The notes beneath the pieces are model-generated. The model worked only from the letters and a program-made list of their open reading frames with translations, did not search any database and had not been told where the DNA came from. Positions 15,999-23,109 of a DNA stretch of 23,109 nt are shown piece after piece (positions within the stretch are counted from its first letter, which is position 1; the number at the start of each line of letters is the position of its first letter). The stretch spans positions 1 through 23,109 of the forward strand of contig CAMHCL010000010.1 of NCBI GenBank assembly GCA_946183625.1, given 5' to 3'. The translations under genes were made by a program, and so were the position numbers. Origin of the DNA: an uncultured Lachnospiraceae bacterium. GTDB taxonomy: Bacteria; Bacillota; Clostridia; Lachnospirales; Lachnospiraceae.

Positions 15999-17318
15999 AT
16001 GAGAAGGTTTGGTCTATACAAATTAGTAGGAGCTGTAATGGTCGGGGTGATGATCACAGCTTCCGCACCTATTATGAACGTCAGCGATTCGTATGTATAT
16101 GCTGACGAACTCAGTGATGCTGAGAAGGAGAAGGAAGCTACATCAGCCAAGAAGGAAGAAGCCAAGAAGAAGCTGGAAAGACTCAAGGCCGAAAAAGAGG
16201 ACGTCATGCAGATGATAGAGGACCTCGACAAGGAGATAACCGGCTACGAAGATAAGATTCGTGAACTGTCTTCCAAGAAAAATGTAATTCAGGCTCAGAT
16301 TGCTGTTACAGAGAATTCACTTCAGAGTGCATATATAGCTGAGACAAGCCAGTACGAATCCATGAAGGAACGTATACAGTTTGCATATGAAAATGGCGAT
16401 GCAGCTTATATAGAAGCACTTATATCTGTCAGAGATTACAGTGGTATACTGAATCAGTCTGAATACGTTGAACAGGTTTCAGTATATGACCAGAAACAGT
16501 TAGAGGAACTAGCTTCCATAGAGAAGGATATATATGAATTCGAAACCTCTCTTCAGGAAAGCCTGGGAGAAGTTGAAGAAATAAAGACCGAAGCCGAGGG
16601 CGAGGCTGCTGCTCTGCAGGTAATGCAGGATGGCAAGAAGGAAACCCTCAAGGATTACAATATATCCATTGCTGATACGGAATATACAATAGAAGAACTC
16701 GATCGTATCGAAGCTGCACAGGACGCTACTATCGCCGCACTTGAAGCTGCTGCAAGACAGCAGAGAGCTGCAGCAGAACAGGCAGCATTACAGGCTCAAC
16801 AGCAGGCACAACAAGTACAGCCTGCAGCAGCTGAGACAGCATCTCCTGGCAATGCATCGCAGCAACAATCACAGCCCGAACCGACTCCTGCTCCAGCGCC
16901 AGCACCTGAACCACTTCCATCATATGGTGGAGGTGCATTTAAGTGGCCTGTACCTTCATCAGGTTATATCACTTCCTACTACGGAGCTCGTACATCACCA
17001 ACACCAGGTGCATCAAGCTTCCATAGAGGAATAGATATTGGATGTTCAAACGGGGCTACTATAGTAGCTGCTGCTCCTGGATTTGTATATTACGTTGGTT
17101 ATCTGGAAGGCGGAGGAAACTGTGTAATGATAGATCACGGAAATGGTATTTCCACATGCTACTTCCACTTATCCGGATTTAAGACATCAGTAGGAGCAAG
17201 CGTCCAGGCAGGTACTCCTATAGCATATGCAGGAAGTACCGGCATCTCAACCGGTCCACATCTCCATTTTGCTGTACGTGTAAATGGTGGTTATGTAGAT
17301 CCAATGGGATATCTGTAA
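15999..17318 (+). CDS. Secreted M23 peptidoglycan hydrolase with coiled-coil domain
   Basis: This 439-residue secreted enzyme should cleave peptide cross-links of the cell wall. ATG 15999 follows GTGAGGAG at normal spacing; the frame extends 11 codons upstream without a ribosome site. A signal peptide (MRRFGLYKLVGAVMVGV... to about residue 36, ending near VYADEL) is followed by a long charged coiled coil (about 40-235), the arrangement of CwlO/PcsB-like hydrolases. A Gln/Ala/Pro-rich linker (about 245-305) leads to the M23 domain (about 310-439). Zinc ligands are visible as HRGID (His342, Asp346) and HLHF (from His421), and YFHLSG is present near 388. In related hydrolases the coiled coil allows control by FtsEX. 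No ftsEX is in this window. The gene has its own promoter and a terminator. Confidence 0.92.
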   Translation: MRRFGLYKLVGAVMVGVMITASAPIMNVSDSYVYADELSDAEKEKEATSAKKEEAKKKLERLKAEKEDVMQMIEDLDKEITGYEDKIRELSSKKNVIQAQIAVTENSLQSAYIAETSQYESMKERIQFAYENGDAAYIEALISVRDYSGILNQSEYVEQVSVYDQKQLEELASIEKDIYEFETSLQESLGEVEEIKTEAEGEAAALQVMQDGKKETLKDYNISIADTEYTIEELDRIEAAQDATIAALEAAARQQRAAAEQAALQAQQQAQQVQPAAAETASPGNASQQQSQPEPTPAPAPAPEPLPSYGGGAFKWPVPSSGYITSYYGARTSPTPGASSFHRGIDIGCSNGATIVAAAPGFVYYVGYLEGGGNCVMIDHGNGISTCYFHLSGFKTSVGASVQAGTPIAYAGSTGISTGPHLHFAVRVNGGYVDPMGYL

Positions 17319-17351
17319 AAAACATATAAATAATTTCGAAGTATCGATGCG

Positions 17352-17387
17352 AAGCCCGATGTCTGCTATTGTCAGATGTCGGGTTTT
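17352..17387 (+). terminator. Rho-independent terminator of the M23 gene
   Basis: CCCGATGTCTG (17355-17365) pairs with CAGATGTCGGG (17373-17383), including two G-T wobbles, around a seven-base loop. It is extended by AAG/TTT pairs and followed by TTTT. It begins 34 bp after the M23 stop codon. Confidence 0.8.
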
Positions 17388-17397
17388 GTGATATAAC
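17369..17397 (+). promoter_or_regulatory. Probable promoter of the small lipoprotein gene
   Basis: TTGTCA (17369-17374) lies 17 bp from TATAAC (17392-17397). The -35 sits in the loop and 3' arm of the M23 terminator hairpin, so the two signals share DNA. The start codon of the lipoprotein is 33 bp beyond the -10. Confidence 0.5.
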
Positions 17398-17430
17398 AAT
17401 ACATTATTGAACGTTAAAAGGAGAATTTAT

Positions 17431-18348
17431 ATGAAGAAGTTCAGATATACTGCAACAGCCTTATCCATCATACTTGCTTTATCACTTACTGGCTGTGGCA
17501 AATCAAAGGATAGTTCCTCCTCGTCTTCCAATGGCTCATCTTCAACCACAACCATATCAACGGGTACAAATGCAGAGGGTGAATTTGCTTCTATCGCAGG
17601 AACATGGGAAGATGATGTTAACAACAAGGTAATCATAAGACCGGATGGTAAATACATAAAATTCAGCGGAAATGATGATATTATCGAGGAAGGTATTTGT
17701 GCCTTCGACGAAAAGGATAATACTCTTGTGAACTTTGGCTATCCAAACGGAGAATACCTATATTCAGCAAAAACTGACGGTTCTGATAATGTATCATCCT
17801 TTGAAAATAATAAAACTGGAAAAACATATAACAAGACAACAGCAGCAAACTATAGTCTTGATCTTCCAGAATATAAATATAATGGTGACGATAAGTATAT
17901 AAGTGCTATTACAGAATACTGTCTAAAGGAAACTGCGGGCACGATGGAAAACGATGTATTTATCCCTGCACCTGTTATATTTAAAACAGATGAATCGGAT
18001 AGTAACGATATCAAAATCACCGGAGTATTCTGGGTTATGGGATACGACATCTATGACAACATCCTCTATGGAGGCGCCAGCACACAGATGCCGGGAATAC
18101 TTCATCTGAAGCAGAAAGGTAGCAGCTATGAAGTAGTAAGTGCTGAAATAGCCAGAGATGGTGCAGATTATGATACGGATATAAAGAAATTCTGTAATGG
18201 TGATACAGAACTTGAGGATAAATTTACTAACAATCTCGATTATCTTGAAGAAGCTAGAAAAGCGGAAGTAAAATCCTACGTTGACACCAACGGATTAAAT
18301 ATCATAGGATATCAGGATTTCGGATGGACTTTAGTAGAACTTAACTAA
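17431..18348 (+). CDS. Hypothetical lipoprotein
   Basis: The product is a 305-residue exported lipoprotein of unknown function. ATG 17431 is preceded by AAAAGGAG seven bases upstream. The frame extends eight codons further to ATG 17407 with no signal. The N-terminus has a lipobox (LALSLTGC) followed by a Ser-rich tether (KSKDSSSSSSNGSSSTTT). A strand-rich segment (IAGTWEDDVNNKVIIRPDGKYIKF) is reminiscent of lipocalin-like or copper-resistance-type beta-barrel starts, but I cannot assign it to a family. The remainder is acidic and Tyr-rich with no catalytic motif I recognise. It has its own likely promoter after the M23 terminator and a hairpin terminator downstream, so it is probably monocistronic. 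Confidence 0.85.
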   Translation: MKKFRYTATALSIILALSLTGCGKSKDSSSSSSNGSSSTTTISTGTNAEGEFASIAGTWEDDVNNKVIIRPDGKYIKFSGNDDIIEEGICAFDEKDNTLVNFGYPNGEYLYSAKTDGSDNVSSFENNKTGKTYNKTTAANYSLDLPEYKYNGDDKYISAITEYCLKETAGTMENDVFIPAPVIFKTDESDSNDIKITGVFWVMGYDIYDNILYGGASTQMPGILHLKQKGSSYEVVSAEIARDGADYDTDIKKFCNGDTELEDKFTNNLDYLEEARKAEVKSYVDTNGLNIIGYQDFGWTLVELN

Positions 18349-18400
18349 TTTGTTATTTTCTCACATCAGATTTATAGATAAGATAATTTATACAAAAGAT

Positions 18401-18436
18401 AAGGGGCTTACGACATATGCCGTAAGCCCCTTTAGT
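18401..18436. terminator. Bidirectional hairpin terminator between convergent genes
   Basis: AAGGGGCTTACG (18401-18412) is a perfect 12-bp inverted repeat with CGTAAGCCCCTT (18421-18432) around an eight-base loop. It lies 53 bp after the lipoprotein stop and 22 bp from the end of the convergent large gene. The T-runs are short on both sides (TTTAG to the right; TTATCTTTTG on the minus strand). Confidence 0.8.
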
Positions 18437-18453
18437 ATTACTTAAATTGGTTA

Positions 18454-21400
18454 CTATACAACCTTACCATTCTTAATTGTGTACTTCTTGTTGTTATATG
18501 TTACTGTACCATTGTATGTAAAATCAACCATACCCTTCTTTATGTACCAATAACCCTTGCTGTTCTTTGCAATTCCGGTAAATGTTGGTGTATACTTACC
18601 ATTCTTTATGTAGTACCAATTTCCATTCTTAGGATTCTTCTCAACACTGGTAATGAACTGAACTACACCATTCTTGCAATAGTATGTGCCGTTTTCATTC
18701 GTTGCATATCCCACAAACTTGAGATTCTGCTTACCATTATCGATAAAATACCACTTACCATCCTTAGGATTCTTTACGATAGTTGTCTCAAACAGAACTA
18801 CACCATCCTGAATCCAGTATGTACCATTCTGGTTTGTTGCAAATCCTTTATATTTCAGATTCTGCTTACCATTATCGATATAGTACCACTTCTTATCCTT
18901 AGGATTCTTTACGATACTTGTGACAAACTGTACTACACCATTCTCTATCCAGTATGTACCGTTTTTGTTTGTTGCAAATCCCTTATAGTTAAGGTTCTGC
19001 TTTCCGTTATCGATATAGTACCACTTCTTATCAACAGGGTTCTTTACGATACTTGTGACAAACTGTACTACACCATTCTCTATCCAGTATGTACCATTCT
19101 GATTTGTTGCAAATCCATTATATGTAAGGTCTCTCTTACCTTCATCGATATAATACCATATCTTGTCTTCAGGATCCTTTACGATACTTGTAATCTCTTC
19201 AACCTTACCATTTAATACATACCAGTCTGCATCCTCGTCTGCTGTAAAACCAGTAAATCCAGGATCAAACTTACCATCTGTCACTCTGTAGGTTCCGTCT
19301 TCACCGTCAATAGTACCAGCTACAAGACCATTAAAACCTGTAGCAACAACACCATCAATCACATAATAATACTGATCAGCAGTATCCTCAACATAGTGTG
19401 TTGGAATTCTTCCTTCTTCAGTCTTTGTAAAAGTATCAGCTACAGGGCCCTTCTCAAAGCCGGTAGTTGTAGTAGATACAAATCCGTCTTCGCAATAAAC
19501 CCAATCATCACCTTCTGTTGCAAGTCCATAGTAGCTGCCTCTTTCACCAAATACTAATACGTCATAGTAAGAATCAACTCCGCAGTAACGAAGCATTACT
19601 TGGTGATATCCAGGCTCCCATGTATTTTCAGGTGTCTGATCATGCCATACACGCCAATCCATTCTAATGTTGGCATCTTCAGGAAGCTGACCTGCTTCTA
19701 CAAGTCTTTCTCTAACTTCGTCCATTAAATCAAACATATTACCAGTTGATGAAGTTGAATCCGTCCAATTAATAGTTATAACGTCATTTACTCCACCCTT
19801 AGGACGTGGGAATATATCATATCCCTTGAAATCAGGATCATCTACCCAACGACCAAACTCATCAAAATATCCTCCTAAAGGACAATCATTATCATCCATA
19901 TCATCTTCTACGCGTTCTACATCAATGCTTTCAATAGGATTTCCAACGATATTAACACCATAGGTAGCCTTAACACCTGCAAGCTGAAGTTCCGAATTAT
20001 GGCGGCCAATTCCCCAAGGAGTTGTAGGATTCTGATCATCTCTAAAGTCAACACGTACATCCTCACGGTCAATCTTTAAGATATCAGCTATAACATCTAA
20101 AACTTCCTCAAGATCACCTTCAAAGTAATCCTTATCATCATATGTTATACCATCTACAAAAGTAACCTTTACATCATTTGGCCATGTATCATATCTCTCC
20201 CAGACAACTTCAGGATCCCCCTGTTCTTCAGGAGGCCAGTATCCATACTCTGTAAAAGTATCGCCTTCAAGCCTGTAGATATCAGAAACCTCGATACTCT
20301 CTATAGGTGAGTCTGTAACAGTAACATCATACCATGCATCATAGCTACCAAATGAGAGTTCACATTTGTGTGTACCTGGTTCCCAGGTTGTGATCATAGT
20401 ATCAGTATCTGGCATCTGATCATCATATATTTCAAACACAATGCCTGTAATACCAAATTTTTCTCTCAATTGATTTGATATATCCCAAGGATCGCCCTCG
20501 AACACCAGTCCTTCATATTCATCTTCAAGAGTAACAGTTATATTATGAGGATATGTATCATACTTTTCCCATTCTGCATCAACACGGCGCTGCTCTGCAT
20601 CATAATACCAATGCTCATGTATATAATCACCAGCAAATACACCGAAGTCATCAGCCTTTACATCCTCAATTGGATTATCCACGATACTAACACAATAATC
20701 TGCGGTAGCTCCACAAGCATAGAACTGAAGGTCATGAGTACCAATATCCCATATCGGTGAAGAAGGTGTCTGATCATCACCCTCAACATGGAAATCCATC
20801 TGTCTCTCATCCATACCTATTGTTTCTGCGATTTGATGACGTACATCATTTGCATCGCCCTCAAACACCAGACTATCATATTCCTCAGTAAGAGTAACCT
20901 TTATGTCATTAGGCCATGTCTTATATGCCCACCATGGTGAGAATACATCCTGATGAGTTTCTTCATCCCAGTAGCTGTCTCTATATTCTCTATCATATTC
21001 GAACCATGTCATATCAGTTACTTCTACTGACTCAATAAATCCAGGAACTATTTCTATATTATATTCACATGTTGCAGGTCCCAGATGGAACACTACAGGA
21101 TTAACTGATCCAACTGCCCATACAGACTTACTTGGATCCTCTTCACTTGGCTTCTGGTCACTTTCTGACCAATCACGAAGAGAACAACCAGTTTTCTTTT
21201 CGAGCAGATCTTTAATCTCGGCCCAATCCTTATTCTCATAAACTGTGCCATCATCCAGTGTAGCAGTCAGATTATGTGGATACTCATCGTATCTCATCCA
21301 TTTCACATCAGGATCACCCTGTCCATCATGAGGCCAGTAACCTGTTTCTTCATAGCATGCACTCTCTAATAATGAGAAATCCTCCTGTTCGAGAGATACT

Positions 21401-23040
21401 ATAGGATTATCATAAATAGAAATCTTATATGAGCCTCTAACACCCATAACATTAAAATCTACAGTATGAACACTTGTTGTCCAGGTAGTGATCATAGTTT
21501 CAGTATCCGGAGTCTGATCATCTTCAGGTCCGAAAGCAAAACTATTCTCAGGCTGACCGGTAATCTCAGCAAGCTGACGGCGAACATCATTTGCATCGCC
21601 TGTAAGAGTTGTCTCTACATCAGTTCCAACAACCTCAGGATCAAGTTCAACTGTAATACCATTTGCTGGCCATGTATCATAAGCCTGCCATGTTACATCA
21701 CTGATCCACGACTCTGATTCAGGATCAAAATATCCATCTCTATTCTGGTAATCACCTTCCAGAAGATTAACATCGTTAACCTTAACAGACTTAACAGGTG
21801 ACTGTACAATATTTATGTCATAAGTAGTCATCTGACCCATTACAGAGAATGTAATAGTATGCTTACCTGCTTTCCATACATTTGTAGGTGATTGATCTTC
21901 TAGTTCACCATAATCGAAGTGAGTATCAATCTGTAAATAATCTGCAATCTGATCTCTTACAAAATTAGGCTCGCCTTCAAAAGATTCTCCACTAGTTAAT
22001 ACAACCTTTATATAGTCAGGCCATGTTCTGTAGCGATCCCATTCAACTTCTTCTTCACCAGTTTCCGGATTCCACCATTTTGTCTGGTGTTCAACATCAG
22101 TTGAGAATACGCTTAAATCCTTAACAAAGATAGAGTCTACAGGGCAGTCTGCTACTATAACAGTATAATCTTCATAGAAATTGCCAAATTGACATCTTAT
22201 CTCATAACTATCCACAGCTGGAGCATAACCAGGCCCTTGAATGGACTCGTCAAAAACTCGAGTACGAATATCAGTTCCATATCTTTTATTAAACTCATCA
22301 CGTACATCGTAGAGATCACCTGAGATAGGGTCATCATCATTGTTCATATAGACAGTGATTTTTCTTGGATGCATATCATATCCATACCAATGTTCATCAA
22401 CCCAGCCTTCATCCGGATCTTCATATCCCCATTTATCTACCTGTGTTCCCTGATATACAGTTACAGGTTCAATTTCTATGGAGTCGATAGGATTTTCAAC
22501 CACATTTACTGTATATGTTGCAGAGACATTGGTTTTTTCTCCATCCACATACAGAGAAAGAATTGCTGTATGCTCTCCAACTCCCCAATCAGTGTCAGGA
22601 TCATTCGGATCTGATTCGCATCTGAATTCAAAATCAAATCCGTCATAATAATTTCTTAAATAATCTGTAAGTTCTCCGGTTTCTCCATCAAATACGTTTT
22701 CATCGTAGTCTTTTACTCTTACCCAAGGAGTCATAAACTCATAATGTCCACTTTCATCCTTGTCATTTAAAAATACTGTACTGCTATGCACATCTGTTAT
22801 TGACTCTATAGGGCACCCCTGTACAGTGTCAAATGTAGGTTCTACAATTTCATCCAGTTCCTCCGTCACCTCGGCCTCATCCGCCTCGTCAACAGATTCA
22901 TCTGTGTTTGCATCACCCTCTGTTGCTATCTCAACATCTGAAGTATTAATACCTTCAGCGCTTGCATTGATATGAATCATGCCAATAGCCATGCTGAGCG
23001 CAAGAAACATTGCAATAAATCTTCTCAATTGTTTCTTCAA
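18454..23040 (-). CDS. Large secreted protein: nine ~120-residue repeats plus wall-binding-type repeats
   Basis: This 1528-residue secreted protein begins at a TTG (23040) with AGGAGG nine bases upstream. A signal peptide (1-28, ending NASAEG) and an acidic stretch precede nine divergent tandem domains (about residues 72-1165). Each starts near NPI(E/D)SI. Most carry Y(D/K)xWP followed by an IxVxL strand, FEGDxxDVRxQIAE, DDQTP, WxxGxH and a closing YxVxIV strand. The fold looks Ig-like or beta-sandwich, but I recognise no family. Residues about 1166-1528 form Tyr/Trp/Gly-rich repeats of 43-45 residues (KNPKDKKWYYIDNGKQNL, then FATNQNGTYWIENGVVQFV), reminiscent of glucan- or choline-binding wall repeats. 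There is no LPXTG motif or C-terminal membrane helix, so attachment is presumably through these repeats. The repeat region is very acidic. A role in surface display, adhesion or glycan binding is an inference. Confidence 0.85.
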   Translation of the reverse strand: MKKQLRRFIAMFLALSMAIGMIHINASAEGINTSDVEIATEGDANTDESVDEADEAEVTEELDEIVEPTFDTVQGCPIESITDVHSSTVFLNDKDESGHYEFMTPWVRVKDYDENVFDGETGELTDYLRNYYDGFDFEFRCESDPNDPDTDWGVGEHTAILSLYVDGEKTNVSATYTVNVVENPIDSIEIEPVTVYQGTQVDKWGYEDPDEGWVDEHWYGYDMHPRKITVYMNNDDDPISGDLYDVRDEFNKRYGTDIRTRVFDESIQGPGYAPAVDSYEIRCQFGNFYEDYTVIVADCPVDSIFVKDLSVFSTDVEHQTKWWNPETGEEEVEWDRYRTWPDYIKVVLTSGESFEGEPNFVRDQIADYLQIDTHFDYGELEDQSPTNVWKAGKHTITFSVMGQMTTYDINIVQSPVKSVKVNDVNLLEGDYQNRDGYFDPESESWISDVTWQAYDTWPANGITVELDPEVVGTDVETTLTGDANDVRRQLAEITGQPENSFAFGPEDDQTPDTETMITTWTTSVHTVDFNVMGVRGSYKISIYDNPIVSLEQEDFSLLESACYEETGYWPHDGQGDPDVKWMRYDEYPHNLTATLDDGTVYENKDWAEIKDLLEKKTGCSLRDWSESDQKPSEEDPSKSVWAVGSVNPVVFHLGPATCEYNIEIVPGFIESVEVTDMTWFEYDREYRDSYWDEETHQDVFSPWWAYKTWPNDIKVTLTEEYDSLVFEGDANDVRHQIAETIGMDERQMDFHVEGDDQTPSSPIWDIGTHDLQFYACGATADYCVSIVDNPIEDVKADDFGVFAGDYIHEHWYYDAEQRRVDAEWEKYDTYPHNITVTLEDEYEGLVFEGDPWDISNQLREKFGITGIVFEIYDDQMPDTDTMITTWEPGTHKCELSFGSYDAWYDVTVTDSPIESIEVSDIYRLEGDTFTEYGYWPPEEQGDPEVVWERYDTWPNDVKVTFVDGITYDDKDYFEGDLEEVLDVIADILKIDREDVRVDFRDDQNPTTPWGIGRHNSELQLAGVKATYGVNIVGNPIESIDVERVEDDMDDNDCPLGGYFDEFGRWVDDPDFKGYDIFPRPKGGVNDVITINWTDSTSSTGNMFDLMDEVRERLVEAGQLPEDANIRMDWRVWHDQTPENTWEPGYHQVMLRYCGVDSYYDVLVFGERGSYYGLATEGDDWVYCEDGFVSTTTTGFEKGPVADTFTKTEEGRIPTHYVEDTADQYYYVIDGVVATGFNGLVAGTIDGEDGTYRVTDGKFDPGFTGFTADEDADWYVLNGKVEEITSIVKDPEDKIWYYIDEGKRDLTYNGFATNQNGTYWIENGVVQFVTSIVKNPVDKKWYYIDNGKQNLNYKGFATNKNGTYWIENGVVQFVTSIVKNPKDKKWYYIDNGKQNLKYKGFATNQNGTYWIQDGVVLFETTIVKNPKDGKWYFIDNGKQNLKFVGYATNENGTYYCKNGVVQFITSVEKNPKNGNWYYIKNGKYTPTFTGIAKNSKGYWYIKKGMVDFTYNGTVTYNNKKYTIKNGKVV
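18600..19200 (-). repeat. 135-bp tandem repeats encoding the wall-binding-type units
   Basis: The DNA repeats every 135 bp (45 codons). One stretch of more than 50 bp, starting TTTACGATACTTGTGACAAA, is identical at 18908 and 19043. Neighbouring copies differ at scattered positions. About five copies are recognisable, and the outer ones are more diverged. Confidence 0.85.
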
Positions 23041-23099
23041 TAGACTTTACCTCCTTTTTGTATAGTAACCCTCATATACAAACAAATATATATGAATTC

Positions 23100-23105
23100 A
23101 TTATA
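23100..23105 (-). promoter_or_regulatory. Possible -10 element of the large secreted-protein gene
   Basis: A perfect TATAAT on the minus strand lies about 60 bp before the TTG start. Its -35 would fall outside the window, so this is only suggestive. The sequence between it and the start codon is AT-rich and ends in the AAAGGAGG ribosome site. Confidence 0.3.
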
Positions 23106-23109
23106 CTAT

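Overview
The window looks like a chromosomal segment from a Lachnospiraceae-type Firmicute (a gut Clostridia relative such as Coprococcus, Roseburia or Butyrivibrio). The evidence is moderate-to-low GC, strong GGAGG ribosome sites, frequent TTG starts, a GerMN lipoprotein, a CwlO-like M23 hydrolase and a secreted protein with tyrosine-rich wall-binding repeats. No phage, transposase, CRISPR or rRNA/tRNA gene is visible. Naming the genus would be a guess.

Left part (1-7840, all minus strand). A partial gene runs off the left edge and is preceded by an unusual array of seven 51-bp units, each an inverted repeat. To its right is a leftward operon, in transcription order: polyphosphate kinase ppk1 (broken by a frameshift near 7521), a sensor histidine kinase with no response regulator in view, a two-domain GerMN lipoprotein, and the DNA-uptake channel comEC. 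comEC carries several in-frame duplications. The HK-GerMN junction contains tandem 24-28 bp repeats.

Middle part. An 83-bp near-perfect palindrome lies in the divergent region between ppk1 and a rightward pair: a membrane PAP2 phosphatase and a family-2 glycosyltransferase (8058-9811). Convergent to this pair is a minus-strand cassette. In transcription order it has a LemA protein, a long dyad symmetry, an MMPL/RND-type membrane transporter, and an 862-residue lipoprotein made largely of Leu/Gly heptad repeats that overlaps the transporter gene. A TetR regulator is divergent from lemA and is the obvious candidate regulator of this export-like cassette.

Right part. Rightward come an M23 peptidoglycan hydrolase with a clear promoter and terminator, then a small lipoprotein of unknown function whose promoter appears to sit on that terminator. 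A hairpin separates it from a convergent 1528-residue secreted protein. That protein has nine divergent copies of an acidic, Trp-rich domain of about 115-130 residues that I do not recognise, followed by wall- or glycan-binding-type repeats with a 45-residue (135-bp) period.

The strongest candidates for something undescribed are the nine-repeat surface protein, the 51-bp hairpin array beside comEC, the 83-bp palindrome, and the TetR/LemA/MMPL/heptad-lipoprotein cassette with its dyad. All functions are inferred from sequence motifs alone.
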